The notes: generated from the letters alone by a model not told the origin. Counted from the stretch's first letter, positions 18,232 through 27,981 are shown. The stretch: DNA of 64,000 bases from Streptomyces glaucescens (GCF_000761215.1 NZ_CP009438.1:7296501-7360500), one strand, 5' to 3'. Numbers and translations are program-made.

Positions 18232-18630
18232 TCATCCGACGTCGGGGCTCTGCTCCGCCGCGGCGTCGTAGGCGGCGCGCGCCTCGGCGATCGCAGACCG
18301 ATGCCGCTCGGCCCAGCCCACCAGCCCGGTCAGCGAAGCGTGGAGCTCCCGGGCCATGGGCGTGAGGCTGTACTCGACCTTGGGCGGCACGGTCGGATAC
18401 ACGGTGCGAACGAGCAGTCCGTCCCGCTCCAGCCTGCGCAGATTGAGGGTGAGCATCCGCCGGCTGATGCCATGGATGGCGCGTTCCAGTTCGGTGAAGC
18501 GGACCGGGCCGTGGGCAGCGGCGATCAGAACCCCGATGCTCCACTTGCCCGCCACGCGGTCGAGCACCTCGGTGACAGGGCAGGCCTCGTCTCTCAGCGC
18601 CTCGGTAACACGAGTGTGACTGCGTGACAC
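18232..18630 (-). CDS. HxlR-family transcriptional regulator
   Basis: A 132-residue winged-helix DNA-binding protein. CPVTEVLDRVAGKWSIGVLIAAAHGPVRFTELERAIHGISRRMLTLNLRRLERDGLLVRTVYPTVPPKVEYSLTP is a full HxlR domain with the N-terminal effector cysteine (CPV) seen in redox or electrophile-sensing members. GTG start at 18630 has AAGGAGG upstream. It is divergent from the quinone-reductase-like gene at 18708, so it probably controls that gene and itself from the 77-bp intergenic region. Confidence 0.9.
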   Translation of the reverse strand: MSRSHTRVTEALRDEACPVTEVLDRVAGKWSIGVLIAAAHGPVRFTELERAIHGISRRMLTLNLRRLERDGLLVRTVYPTVPPKVEYSLTPMARELHASLTGLVGWAERHRSAIAEARAAYDAAAEQSPDVG

Positions 18631-18707
18631 AGAAGTGCCTCCTTCCGACGACCGGCAAGGTTACCGATGATGACTGCTGTCACACGTCGTAGACCAAGGG
18701 GGAAGAC

Positions 18708-19661
18708 GTGTCTGTTCGTGCTCTCGTCGTCGATCCGTCCGCATCCGCCGCCGTCCGCCTCGCCGAGGTACCCGACCCCGTGCCTGGGCCGGACCAGGTC
18801 CTGGTGGACGTCTCCCACGCCTCGTTGAACTACGGCGACCTCAACGACGCCCGCTCCGGACGGGTCCCCCTGGGTGCGGTGCTCGGTTCGGACGCCGCCG
18901 GAGTGGTCGTGCAGGCTGCAGCGGACGGAACCGGCCCTGCGGTGGGCACCCAGGTGGTGGCCCTGACCACGGGGGCGTTCGCCGAGCGCGTCGCGATCGA
19001 CGTGGGTGCGCTCGCCGAGGTGCCGAAGGGCCTGGACCTGGCGAAGGCGGTCGCTCTGCCGGTCGCCGGAGTCGCAGCACTGCGCTCGCTGCGGGCCGCC
19101 GGACTCGGACCGGACAAGAGGGTGCTGGTCACCGGGGCCTCCGGCGGGGTCGGCCGGTTCGCCGTCCAGCTCGCGGCGCGGGCCGGTGCCCACGTGACCG
19201 CGTCCGTGGGCTCGGCAGCGCGCGGGGAGGGTCTGGCCGAAGCAGGCGCGGACGAGGTGCTGATCGGACTGGAAGGACTTCGGCGACCGGTCGACGTGGT
19301 CATCGACAGCGTCGGCGGCCCCCAACTGGTCGCGGCATGGAACCTGCTCGCTCCGGGGGGCAGCGTGCAGAGCGTCGGCTGGACGTCCGGGGAGCCGGCG
19401 GCCTTTCCGCCGTATGCGACGGTCGGCCCGGCCAAGTCGCTGACGTCCTTCGTCATCGAAGGCGATGTCGGCGCGGACCTGGCCGTTCTCACCGGGCTGG
19501 CCGCCGAAGGGTCCCTCACCGTCGAGATCGGCTGGCAAGGATCCTGGGCCCGCTTCGAGGAGGCGGCCGAGGCGCTGCGCGGACGACGGATCTCCGGAAA
19601 AGCGGTCCTGGAGGTGGCGTCCGGTCAGCTGCAGGCCCCGCTTCCCTCTCCGCAGGACTGA
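18708..19661 (+). CDS. zinc-independent quinone oxidoreductase-like MDR protein
   Basis: A 317-residue NADPH-dependent medium-chain dehydrogenase/reductase of the quinone oxidoreductase (QOR) branch. The N-terminal GroES-like domain contains VSHASLNYGDLNDARSG and lacks the catalytic zinc cysteine/histidine set. The Rossmann part has VLVTGASGGVGRFAVQLAARAGAHV (nucleotide loop) and VDVVIDSVGGPQLVAAWNLLAPGG. GTG start has AGGGGGAAG upstream. HxlR-type regulators next to QOR-like genes commonly respond to quinones or aldehydes, a reasonable guess here. Confidence 0.88.
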   Translation: MSVRALVVDPSASAAVRLAEVPDPVPGPDQVLVDVSHASLNYGDLNDARSGRVPLGAVLGSDAAGVVVQAAADGTGPAVGTQVVALTTGAFAERVAIDVGALAEVPKGLDLAKAVALPVAGVAALRSLRAAGLGPDKRVLVTGASGGVGRFAVQLAARAGAHVTASVGSAARGEGLAEAGADEVLIGLEGLRRPVDVVIDSVGGPQLVAAWNLLAPGGSVQSVGWTSGEPAAFPPYATVGPAKSLTSFVIEGDVGADLAVLTGLAAEGSLTVEIGWQGSWARFEEAAEALRGRRISGKAVLEVASGQLQAPLPSPQD

Positions 19662-19746
19662 CCAGGTCCGGCCGGACGCTCACATGCGGACCCCCATCGC
19701 CCGGGCTGCTGCGGTGGCAGTGCCAGGGAAGGCGTAGCTACGTTCG

Positions 19747-20088
19747 TCATGGCGAGTGGCCACGGCCCGGCATGGCCTCAGCCTGCGCACCGGCGCTCTC
19801 ACCCGCGCGCGTCCGGGCACCTCGCTCACCGCCAGGACGCCGCGGGGAAACGTGCCGCCAGGGGCTCTGAGCCGCGTCCTCTTTCCCGACCTCCCCCGGG
19901 TCTCCCATCGGCCGGGTCAGCCCGTCATCCGGAGCCGCCCGGCGCTCCGGCATCGTCTCGTCCAGCTCGTAGTAGTGCCGGCAGTCGTCACACCGGTACA
20001 CAGGCACGTCGACGCCGATCAGTACGGCTTCGTGCGGGCACCTTCCGTCACCGCGCCCCGCACACGCCACTTCTCCTGCAGGTCCCAT
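19747..20088 (-). CDS. possible small zinc-ribbon protein
   Basis: A frame of 113 codons from ATG 20088. Its N-terminal third looks like protein: CPHEAVLIGVDVPVYRCDDCRHYYELDETMPE has CP-x-H and C-D-D-C knuckles that could hold zinc. The C-terminal half is Arg/Gly rich and may be non-coding read-through. No ribosome site is obvious, so a different start is possible. No family name can be given. Confidence 0.35.
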   Translation of the reverse strand: MGPAGEVACAGRGDGRCPHEAVLIGVDVPVYRCDDCRHYYELDETMPERRAAPDDGLTRPMGDPGEVGKEDAAQSPWRHVSPRRPGGERGARTRAGESAGAQAEAMPGRGHSP

Positions 20089-20324
20089 GCGTTCGACCGT
20101 GCGCCGCGCCGGCCACGGCCCGGGAGAGAGCTTCCGGGGGCGCACCGGAGCGTACGGCCGGCACCACGCCCCAGCACACGGCAACAGCCTCACGACCCGT
20201 CTGCCGCGGCGCCAGCCATCATCGAGCGACTGCGGCCCCGAGGGCCGCTCGACCTGCCCGGAGCCAAGGAGGTTCAGGGAAAGACCGATGCCCGGACGGT
20301 CGGGGAGGCGATGCGCGTGCGTGA

Positions 20325-20765
20325 TCAACTCCAGGGGTCGGGAATGAGCTGGGCTTCGGTGGAGTGTCCGGGCGACAGGGTCAGGCGCCGCGCGGTGCCG
20401 GCAGCGGGGTCGGCGACGAGCACGTCGGGAATGTCGTGCTCCAGGAAGCGCAGATAGCCGACGGTGCCGGAGGTGCTGGTCCGTCCGGCGAGCCACTCCA
20501 CGAGTTTGCGCAGCTGGTCGAACTCGTCGGGGTGCACCTCCTGCCGGGCGGTGAGTGCCCAGCCACGTTCGCTGCGTGCGAGGTCGCCGACGAGCGTTCC
20601 TCCGATCCTCGCCGCCGGTCCCCGGGCAGAGAGCATGGGGTAGGCGTCCGGCTCCGGCGACTCCTCTGCGCTGTCCCCGAGATGCCAGCGCAACAGCGCG
20701 ACGTCACCGGCCGGAAGTGAGTCGGGCAGATCGAGCATCAGCTGGAGTTCGTAGAGGTCGCTCAT
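20325..20765 (-). CDS. hypothetical protein, 146 residues
   Basis: Start at ATG 20765 (MSDLYELQLMLDLPDSLPAGDVALLRWHLG). The protein is soluble, with mixed alpha/beta composition and a DPAAGTARRLTLSPGH tail. The sequence is well balanced with GC-rich third positions, so it looks genuinely coding. No domain is recognised. It is divergent from the SNase-like gene. Confidence 0.6.
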   Translation of the reverse strand: MSDLYELQLMLDLPDSLPAGDVALLRWHLGDSAEESPEPDAYPMLSARGPAARIGGTLVGDLARSERGWALTARQEVHPDEFDQLRKLVEWLAGRTSTSGTVGYLRFLEHDIPDVLVADPAAGTARRLTLSPGHSTEAQLIPDPWS

Positions 20766-20955
20766 CCCGGCCACGCTACGGTACTCACTGCGCAAGCGGC
20801 GCAGGACGGCCTCGATGCGGGGCTGGGAGCGGCAGGCGCGCAGGATCGCCGAGGCGCGCTTGTCGTCGTTGCCCGCCCGTCCCCCGGATCGCGTGTACGC
20901 TCAGTGGTCGATGTAGCGCACAGTGACCGCTCGGTCTCGATCCGTGGGAGTCGCC

Positions 20956-21837
20956 ATGGCCATGTTGCTGATCAAAGGCTCGTTCCGGGTGAACGGCGGT
21001 TCCAAGCCCGACGGGGACACTCTTCCCTTCATCCCCGACGACGTGGCGGACTGGAAGCTCGTCGGCGGCCGCGCCAGGATCGTCCCCAAGGCCGACGGTC
21101 GCGCGAACGTGCGCCTGGAAGGCGTCGACGCGTTGGAGACCCACTACGACGGCATCTACGGCCCCGAGCGTCGCCAGCCGCGGAAGTTCGCCGACGAGGC
21201 CGGTGACGAGCTCCTGACCTGGCTCGGGTTCACCAGCGTCGAGCGCCACGAGAACCACACCGTCAAGACCGTTCCCGACAAGGTGTCCGGCTTCATCCTC
21301 ACCAGCGGCGCCGACGCCTACGGCCGCTGCGTGGCCCTGGTCTGCAAAGGCACCGCGCCCGTCTACAGCGGCTACGAGTTCACGCCGAACGAGGAGTTCC
21401 TGAGGGAGAGGACCGTCAACCACCACCTGGTCGAGAGCGGGCTGGCGTACCCGATGTTCTACCCCGGGCTGCCCGGCTACCTGCGTGACGTCCTCAGGAC
21501 GGCGGCAATGGAGGCGCGCGCGGCGAAGAAGGGGGTATGGCGCGTCGACAGGACCTACGACGGGACAGTGGTCGACGACATCGACTCGATCACGGACACC
21601 CCGACCGGCCAGGTGCTCCTTCCCAAGCTGTTCCGCCGGCTCACGGACTACCTGGACTCCAGGACCGGCTCCTCGCTCGACGGGTTCGAGGCCTACCTGG
21701 CCGGTGCCGCTGACCAGTACCGCGTCCTGCCCGACGGCAAGACCGTCACCGGACTGCACAACCTGGTCACGGTGTCCCAAGGCGGCTCCCTGAAGATGAT
21801 CGAGCGCACCGAGAACCTGCTCTTCCTGGACAAGTGA
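20956..21837 (+). CDS. staphylococcal nuclease-like (SNase, OB-fold) protein, cytoplasmic
   Basis: A 293-residue protein. GGGAG 5 bases before ATG 20956 sets the start, though a GTG at 20923 is in frame. The N-terminal half resembles thermonuclease: KPDGDT (Asp19/Asp21, calcium side), VRLEGVDALETH (Arg53 and Glu61, matching catalytic Arg35 and Glu43 of the staphylococcal enzyme) and AYGRCVALVC (Arg124, matching Arg87). It therefore keeps the catalytic set. It has no signal peptide, unlike the secreted nucleases. The C-terminal 110 residues (LPKLFRRLTDYLDSRTGSSLDGFEAYLAG) are helical and specific to this group. A nucleic-acid processing or scaffold role is inferred. Confidence 0.78.
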   Translation: MAMLLIKGSFRVNGGSKPDGDTLPFIPDDVADWKLVGGRARIVPKADGRANVRLEGVDALETHYDGIYGPERRQPRKFADEAGDELLTWLGFTSVERHENHTVKTVPDKVSGFILTSGADAYGRCVALVCKGTAPVYSGYEFTPNEEFLRERTVNHHLVESGLAYPMFYPGLPGYLRDVLRTAAMEARAAKKGVWRVDRTYDGTVVDDIDSITDTPTGQVLLPKLFRRLTDYLDSRTGSSLDGFEAYLAGAADQYRVLPDGKTVTGLHNLVTVSQGGSLKMIERTENLLFLDK

Positions 21838-22066
21838 CGCCGCGCCGCACCCCGGCCGCCTCCCTCACACCAGAAGACCACCGCCCGCCGCAGGAAGCCG
21901 GCGCAGGTGGTGCCCTCTCATCGCCGTGGACTTCGCTGCGAGCGAGGCGGCCGTGGTCGTCGAGTCATCACACGCCGGGCGACCCCACACGCCGGGCGGC
22001 CCCCTCGCACTACGCGCCGGGCGAAAGGCCGCACGGCTCGGCTGTCCTCACCACACAGTGGAGACC

Positions 22067-22828
22067 ATGCTGAACCGAGTAGCCGTCCTGTCCGACATTC
22101 ACGGAGTCCTGCCGGCCCTGGAGGCCGTGCTCGCCGAACCAGACGTCGTCACAGCCGACCGCATCGTACTCACGGGGGATATTGCCGCCGGCCCGCAACC
22201 GACCCAGGTTCTCGACCTGCTGACCAGCCTCGGCGATCGCGTCTCCTGGATCAGCGGCAACGCCGACCGCGAACTCCTCGAGTACCGCCGGGGGCAGCGC
22301 AGCACGATCCCCGATCCCATCGCCCCCTGGGCAGCCGAACAACTCCGCGAGGAACACCTCGACCTGCTGGACTCGTTGCCACGATCACTCTCCCTGTCCG
22401 TGAAGGGCCTGGAAAAGGTCCTGTTCTGCCATGCCACCCCTCGCGATGACGAGGAAGTCGTCCTGGTCGACTCCCGCCTCGACCGCTGGAAGGAGGTCTT
22501 CGACGGACTTGACACCGGCATCCGCACCGTGGTCTGCGGCCACACTCACATGCCGTTCGTTCGCCTCGCCCACGGCCGGCTCGTGATCAACCCCGGCAGT
22601 ATCGGCATGCCTTACGGGAGGACCGGAGCGCACTGGGCCCTCCTGGGACCGGGCGTCGAGCTCCGCACCACGCACTTCGACATCCAGGCCGCAGCCACCC
22701 GGCTCAGCCGGGAATCCTCCTACCCGGACATCACCGAGTGGACCGACTACTTCCTGCATGCTCGCGCGTCCGACGCCGACGCCCTCGCAGCTTTCGCCCC
22801 ACGGGACGGCCGCGACCACAGCCCGTGA
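22067..22828 (+). CDS. metallophosphoesterase (YfcE/MJ0936-like)
   Basis: A 253-residue calcineurin-like phosphodiesterase. Dinuclear-metal motifs are complete: SDIHG (Asp10, His12), TGDI, SGNADRE, FCHATP and CGHTHMPF. IDs of this type hydrolyse phosphodiesters, cyclic nucleotides or phosphate monoesters. GGAG precedes ATG 22067; the frame is open above but not protein-like. INPGSIGMPYGRTGAHWALL is the conserved segment after the last metal ligand. The gene appears to stand alone. Confidence 0.88.
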   Translation: MLNRVAVLSDIHGVLPALEAVLAEPDVVTADRIVLTGDIAAGPQPTQVLDLLTSLGDRVSWISGNADRELLEYRRGQRSTIPDPIAPWAAEQLREEHLDLLDSLPRSLSLSVKGLEKVLFCHATPRDDEEVVLVDSRLDRWKEVFDGLDTGIRTVVCGHTHMPFVRLAHGRLVINPGSIGMPYGRTGAHWALLGPGVELRTTHFDIQAAATRLSRESSYPDITEWTDYFLHARASDADALAAFAPRDGRDHSP

Positions 22829-23129
22829 CAGTCGCTCCCCCCTCCACGCCATCGGGCAGCCGGCCACCGACTGCCGACTGCACGATCAACGGCCCGTCAA
22901 GACGGCCGGGACGACCAGCCGGAGGGACAGCCGCGGTCGGTGGGGGACACGGCTCGTCACGGTAGGAAGTGCCGCTGGCATGGCGGCGTCACGTGCGCGT
23001 TCGCGCCGGGAGACGCGATGGGGTTGGGCGATCGGGGGGATGGTTCCGCACAATGCGCCAGAGACCTCCCTTCTGCCAGCGGCAGAACACCGGCCCGAGC
23101 GCGCTCGGCGATCACTACAGTCCAGGCGC
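22829..23129. other. no supported gene
   Basis: About 300 bases between the metallophosphoesterase and the dienelactone-hydrolase-like gene. It presumably carries the promoter of the latter; I see no repeat or conserved frame. Confidence 0.45.
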
Positions 23130-23855
23130 ATGACGACAGTTGCAACACGCACGATCGAGTACGCGGCCGACGGCCTGACGATGATCGGGCACCTCGCGCT
23201 CCCGGCCGGTGTCGGCCGCCGGCCCGCGGTCCTGGTCGGGCCCGAGGGGGTAGGCCTCAGCGACGTCGAGCGCCGCCGGGCCGATGCGCTCGCCGAGCTG
23301 GGATACGTGGCGCTGGCCTTCGACCTCCACGGCGGCCGCTACTTGAGTGACCCTCAGGAGATGTTGGCCCGTTGCATGCCGCTGCTCGCCGACCCCGACC
23401 GGATGCGAGGCATCGGCCACGCGGCGCTCGACGTGCTCCGCGCCGAGCCGCGGACCGACCCGGACCGGATCGCAGCCATCGGTTACGGCACCGGGGGCGC
23501 CATCGCGCTGGAACTCGGGCGTGACGGCGTCGACCTGCGCGCCATCGCGACAGTCAACGGACTGACCACGGGGCGACCAGGCGAGACGGCGCGCATTCAC
23601 TGCCCGGTGTGGGCCGGCGTCGGGTCGGAAGACCCGATCATGCCGCCCGCGCAACGGGACGCCTTCACCGCCGAGATGCAGGCCGCGGGCGTCGACTGGC
23701 GCCTCGTGGTCTACGGCGGCGCCTTGCACGCCTTCCATCACCCACCGGTCGACCACAGCGTGCTTCCCGGGGTCGGTCATCACCCTCGGCACGCGCAGCG
23801 GGCTTGGCAGGACATCGTCGGCCTGCTCGCCGAGTGCCTGCCCATGACGGAGTGA
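23130..23855 (+). CDS. dienelactone hydrolase family protein lacking the catalytic cysteine
   Basis: A 241-residue alpha/beta hydrolase of the DLH family. The acid-base elements are present: Glu39 in GPEGVGLS, Asp168 in GSEDPIMP and His200 in GALHAFHH. The nucleophile elbow reads AIGYGTGG, where the family has GYCFGG, so the catalytic Cys is Gly120. Unless a neighbouring residue (Thr121) takes over, the protein should lack classical hydrolase activity. Length and all other motifs are normal, so it is not an ordinary decayed gene. Confidence 0.82.
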   Translation: MTTVATRTIEYAADGLTMIGHLALPAGVGRRPAVLVGPEGVGLSDVERRRADALAELGYVALAFDLHGGRYLSDPQEMLARCMPLLADPDRMRGIGHAALDVLRAEPRTDPDRIAAIGYGTGGAIALELGRDGVDLRAIATVNGLTTGRPGETARIHCPVWAGVGSEDPIMPPAQRDAFTAEMQAAGVDWRLVVYGGALHAFHHPPVDHSVLPGVGHHPRHAQRAWQDIVGLLAECLPMTE

Positions 23856-23865
23856 TGCGGGCGAA

Positions 23866-24030
23866 CTGCGAGCACCGGATTGCCGTCGGGCCCACCGCGT
23901 GAGTCCGCGTGCACCGGCCGGATCGACGGGGCGACGGGTCGACGGGTCGCAGGGGCGCTGGTGGAGTCGACTCGACGTCCACTGGGCCCATCAGCATGCG
24001 GCATGCGCCCGCGCGGTCGGCCCCTTGCGG
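23866..24030. repeat. direct repeat copy A flanking STAND module
   Basis: This stretch (gcaccggattgccgtcgg ... catcagcatgcggcatgcgc) is clearly similar, in the same orientation, to 28741-28920. Shared blocks include caccggccggatcgacggg, a short array of gacgggtcg units, gctggtggagtcgact and gtccactgggc.catcagc. The length difference in the middle is 15 bases. The two copies lie on either side of the STAND/effector gene pair. Confidence 0.8.
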
Positions 24031-24150
24031 CCACCGGACGCGACCGCCGCACCGAAGGAGCGGCAGTCGGCCGGCGCCCCGCAGGTGGGGCCAGCGGCGG
24101 GACCGGATGGGTGGGATGCCGCGTACGAGCGGCTCCAGGGCCACGACGTC

Positions 24151-27100
24151 TCAGGAGCGTCCCCGGCACGGAGGGTCGTACGGCAACTGTGGAACGTACG
24201 CTTTCCACAGCTCCGGTGTCAGCAGGTCTCCGGTCGTCCGGCACACGTAGTCGATGGCCGTCTGCGTGGACAGCGGCAGGATGTGTACGGTTGCTTCACC
24301 AGTGCCCACGAAGAGGAAGCGCCCGTCCGGAGAAAAGGCCACGTCATTGACGTAGTCGATGACACCGGTCACCGGCAGCCCGTGGTCCTGCCCGCGGCCC
24401 TTCTCATCGACGTCCCAGAGGCGGAGCGTCGTGTCGAAACTGCCACTGACCAGCGTCTTTCCGTCCGGATGGAAGGCCAACGTGTAGACCGTGTCCTTGT
24501 GCCCGGTGAGGGGCGGGCCTGCCGGGGTGGGGTATGCGCGGTCGGTGAGTCGCCACAACCGGATCGTGGCGTCGTTTCCGGCAGCGGCAAGTGTACGACT
24601 GTCCGGGCTGAAGACGACCGTCTGGACGGGGTCCGCGCTGGCGCGCACCGGAGTGCCCAAGGCTGTCGGCCGCGCGGGCTTGCTGATGTCCCACAAGTGG
24701 ACGGTGCCGTTCTGCGCCGCGGCGGCCAGCGTGCGGCCGTCCGGGCTGACGGCCAAGCGAGTGATGTCGCCCGCGTGGGCGTTCAGCGGTGGTCCGAAGG
24801 GAGTGGGCCGTGCTGGGTCGGAGACGTCCCAGAGTGCGATCGTGCCGTCGCCGTTGCCTCCGGCCAGAGTGCGCCCGTCAGGAGTGAACTCGACGGCGAG
24901 GAAGTTCTTGCGGGGGTTGTGCAGCCGCTCGCCGAGTGGCATGGGTGTGGTCGGCACGGTGACGTCCCACAGTTGGATGTCGGGGCCGGCGGCGACGGCA
25001 AGTGTCCTGCCGTCGGGGCTGAAGTCGGTCCAGTTGACATACGGGGCCCGGCCGCGGATCGACGCGCTGAGCGGGCGGGGCCTGGTCGGGTTCCCGACCT
25101 CCCACAGGCGAACGGTGTTGTCCTCGGAGCCTGAAGCGAGCAGACGTCCGTCAGGGCTTACGTCCACGGTGTCGACGTAACTCGTGTGCCCGCTCAAGAT
25201 CGTGCGGGGGACCGTCCACAGCCGGACCGTGTGGTCGGCGCCCGCACTGGCCAGCAGGGTTCCCCCGGGGTTGAAGGCCAGGCCCAGCACATGCCCGGTG
25301 TGGCCGGTCAAGGGCTGCGTGAGGTCCCAGACCTTGTCCGGAGCGAGGACGTTCTCCAGCCAGATCGTGTTGTCGTCCCCGCCGAAAGCCAGTAGCCGGC
25401 CGCTGTCGGAGAACGTGACGGTGTTGACGACGTTGTTGCTGACCGGGCTCTCGAGCGACTCCGGATCGGCGGGGTTGCTGATGTCCCAGAGGTGGGCGGT
25501 CTGGTCACTGCCTGCCGCGGTCAGTGTGCGGCCGTCGGGGCTGAACGCGACCGCCTGGGCGAAGCCCGGGTTGCCCGCCTTGAAGGCGATGTCAGGCGTT
25601 CGGCCCGCAGGGGACGGATTCCCTCGATCGGTTACGTCCCACAACCGCACGGTCGCTTCGCTGCCACCGGACGCGAGCAGCTTGCCGTCGGGACTGAAGG
25701 CAACTCCGTGCACCTCGTCGGCGGGGGAGGGGATCGGCTCGCCGAGCGATCGTGGGTGCCGTGGGTCAGTGGTGTCCCACAGGCGGATACTGCCGCTGTG
25801 TCCAGCTGTGGCCAGGGTGTGTCCGTCCGGACTGAAGGCGAGCGTGTTCAGGGCGCCGGTGCCGTCCCCCGCGGGGGTGTCCAGCCTGGTCGATCGACGG
25901 GGGTCGCGGACGTCCCACATGTGGAGGGCGCCGTCGTCGCCCGCGCCGGCCAGGAAGCGTCCCCGCGGGCTGAAGGCGAGTGTCCGCAGTGCGCCTTCGG
26001 GCCCGCTGAGCGGAGCGCCCAGTGGCGCCGGTTGGTCCGGGCGTGCCGTGTTCCACAGCCGGATCGTGCCGTCGCCGCCCGCGCTGGCCAGCAGGCGTCC
26101 GTCCGGACTGAAGTCCACGGCATTCACCCGGTCCGTGTGGCCGCTCAGCACCGTGGCCAGTGGGACGTTCTGGGCACTGAGCAGCCGGGTCCTCGTCGAC
26201 GTGTCCGGTGACATCTGGTGCGCGACGAGATCCAGTTGGGCGGCCAGCGAGGCGTCCGTCTCCCGCAGCAGGTCTGCCTGGGCGCGTGTCTCACCGAGGA
26301 TGGCGGCGTTGCGTTCCTGCTGTGCCGTGTTGCGCTGGTGCAGTGCGAGAGCGGCGGAAACGGCAGCGAGCACGGCCAGCGCCGTCAGCCCGGCGGTGAC
26401 TGCCTGGCGGATCCGGCGGGTGCGGTGCCGCTGCCGTAGCGAGGCGGCCAGGAATGCGGAGACGACCGGGCCGCATTCGCCGGTGTCCTTCTCGTCGACC
26501 AGTGCGCGGGCCTCGTCCAGCCGGTGACCCCGGTACAGCAGCCCCGGGTCACGGCCGGCCTCCTGCCATGCGGCGGCCGCCTCCTCCAGCCGCTGGCGGA
26601 CCATGTACCGGGCGCGGTGAGCCTCGATCCAGTGCCGCAGGCGTGGCCAGGCCCGCAGCAGCACTTCGTGGGTGATGGTGACGGTGTCGTGCTCCCGGGT
26701 GAGCAGCCGTCCGCGGGTGAACGTTTCGATGACCTCGGCTGTCTCGTCGGCGGGAGCGTGGTTGCCCAGCAGGTCTTCGTATCGCGCGGGCCGGCGCGTG
26801 TCATGGGGGCCGTCACCGAACTTGATCAGGTGCAGGAAGACGGACTGCGCTGTCCGCTGCGCCTGCGGGCCGAGACCGTCGAAGCAGCGGTCCGCTTCGG
26901 CCCGCACGCTGTAGGCGATGCCACCGGTGGACTCGTAACCGTCCACCGTGAGGACGTGACCCGCACGGCACAGCCAGGTGGCCCGCAATGCATGAGCGAG
27001 CAACGGAAGCCGCCCGACCTCATAGGCGTCGGCTTCGTCCGTGTCCGGCTGCGTGGAGTCGAGTTCCGGCGCACCGAGGTCACGCAACAGGATCTGTACG

Positions 27101-27981
27101 AGGCCCGGTTCGACGTCCAGTCCGACCGCGCGGGCGGGATGGAGGATCGCCGCCCGTACTCCCGCTCGAGACAGCGGTCCGACGATCACCTGGTTGCGTT
27201 CCAGGGCATGGAGGAGGCCCGCGTGAGTGGCGCAGTGGGTGTAGAAGTCCGAGCGCAGGCCGAAGACGACCAGGGCGACGGGTGGTGCACCGTCAGGGCC
27301 CGCATCGGCCAGGCGCAGGACCGTGTCCAGGAATTCCCTGCGCTCCCGTTCGTCGGAGCACAGAGTGAACAGTTCCTCCAATTGGTCCACGACCAGTACA
27401 AGACGGCATTCGGCGCTGTCGTCGTTCGTCGGCTGCGCGTGCCGCTGGACGTGCGGTCCCCACATCGGTCCATGCGTCCCCTCGCCGACCGCCCCGCGAT
27501 TGCTGCGCGTGACCTCTGGCAGGGCCGCGTCGAGGGCTGCCATGGGATGTGCGGTCGGGGTCAGCCACAAGCGTGGCCAGCGTTCTGAGCCGGGCAGGGC
27601 TCCGCAGGCGAATTGGGGGAGCAGGCCGGCTCGGAGCAGTGACGACTTTCCCGCGCCGGAAGGCGCCACGACGACCAGCGCCCCGCCCACCGCGAGGCAG
27701 GCATCCAGCCTGACCAGAAGCCTGGCCACCAGCGCGTCCCTGCCGAAGAACCACTGTGCCTGTTCGACGCTGAAGGAAGCCAGTCCCGGATAGGGACACT
27801 CCTGAGACTCGGCGGCAGGGTGGGCGCGACGGGTCGAGCGCACACCGTCCTCGTAGTGCAGGTGCAGATCCCTTTCCGAGACGTACAGGTCCCGGCATGC
27901 CTGGAATACTCTCGCCCGCTCCGAAGCCTGGGCGTTGAACCGGACATTCTTCCCATCACGGGTCTGTTTGTCGGAGCTCAT
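24151..27981 (-). CDS. STAND NTPase with N-terminal signalling motif and 14 WD40 repeats
   Basis: A 1276-residue NLR-like protein. Residues 12-36 contain AQASERARVFQACRD, a short motif matching the tail of the upstream partner. CPYPGLASFSVEQAQWFFGRD (62-82) opens the nSTAND NTPase, with Walker A APSGAGKS (106-113) and Walker B LVLVVDQLEEL (194-204). A winged-helix segment and one membrane helix (AVTAGLTALAVLAAVSAALAL, near 550) are followed by a coiled coil. From about 605 to 1245 there are 14 WD40 units (for example FSPDGRLLASAGGDGTIRLW), enough for two seven-bladed propellers. The end CRTTGDLLTPELWKAYVPQLPYDPPC is typical. Such proteins sense a ligand with the propeller and oligomerise through the NTPase. 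Its start overlaps the partner stop by ATGA. Confidence 0.92.
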   Translation of the reverse strand: MSSDKQTRDGKNVRFNAQASERARVFQACRDLYVSERDLHLHYEDGVRSTRRAHPAAESQECPYPGLASFSVEQAQWFFGRDALVARLLVRLDACLAVGGALVVVAPSGAGKSSLLRAGLLPQFACGALPGSERWPRLWLTPTAHPMAALDAALPEVTRSNRGAVGEGTHGPMWGPHVQRHAQPTNDDSAECRLVLVVDQLEELFTLCSDERERREFLDTVLRLADAGPDGAPPVALVVFGLRSDFYTHCATHAGLLHALERNQVIVGPLSRAGVRAAILHPARAVGLDVEPGLVQILLRDLGAPELDSTQPDTDEADAYEVGRLPLLAHALRATWLCRAGHVLTVDGYESTGGIAYSVRAEADRCFDGLGPQAQRTAQSVFLHLIKFGDGPHDTRRPARYEDLLGNHAPADETAEVIETFTRGRLLTREHDTVTITHEVLLRAWPRLRHWIEAHRARYMVRQRLEEAAAAWQEAGRDPGLLYRGHRLDEARALVDEKDTGECGPVVSAFLAASLRQRHRTRRIRQAVTAGLTALAVLAAVSAALALHQRNTAQQERNAAILGETRAQADLLRETDASLAAQLDLVAHQMSPDTSTRTRLLSAQNVPLATVLSGHTDRVNAVDFSPDGRLLASAGGDGTIRLWNTARPDQPAPLGAPLSGPEGALRTLAFSPRGRFLAGAGDDGALHMWDVRDPRRSTRLDTPAGDGTGALNTLAFSPDGHTLATAGHSGSIRLWDTTDPRHPRSLGEPIPSPADEVHGVAFSPDGKLLASGGSEATVRLWDVTDRGNPSPAGRTPDIAFKAGNPGFAQAVAFSPDGRTLTAAGSDQTAHLWDISNPADPESLESPVSNNVVNTVTFSDSGRLLAFGGDDNTIWLENVLAPDKVWDLTQPLTGHTGHVLGLAFNPGGTLLASAGADHTVRLWTVPRTILSGHTSYVDTVDVSPDGRLLASGSEDNTVRLWEVGNPTRPRPLSASIRGRAPYVNWTDFSPDGRTLAVAAGPDIQLWDVTVPTTPMPLGERLHNPRKNFLAVEFTPDGRTLAGGNGDGTIALWDVSDPARPTPFGPPLNAHAGDITRLAVSPDGRTLAAAAQNGTVHLWDISKPARPTALGTPVRASADPVQTVVFSPDSRTLAAAGNDATIRLWRLTDRAYPTPAGPPLTGHKDTVYTLAFHPDGKTLVSGSFDTTLRLWDVDEKGRGQDHGLPVTGVIDYVNDVAFSPDGRFLFVGTGEATVHILPLSTQTAIDYVCRTTGDLLTPELWKAYVPQLPYDPPCRGRS

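Noticed and set aside
18603..18666. CGGTAAC ... GTTACCG inverted repeat around the HxlR start
   Set aside because: Only 7 bp per arm, 50 bases apart and partly inside the coding sequence; could be chance.
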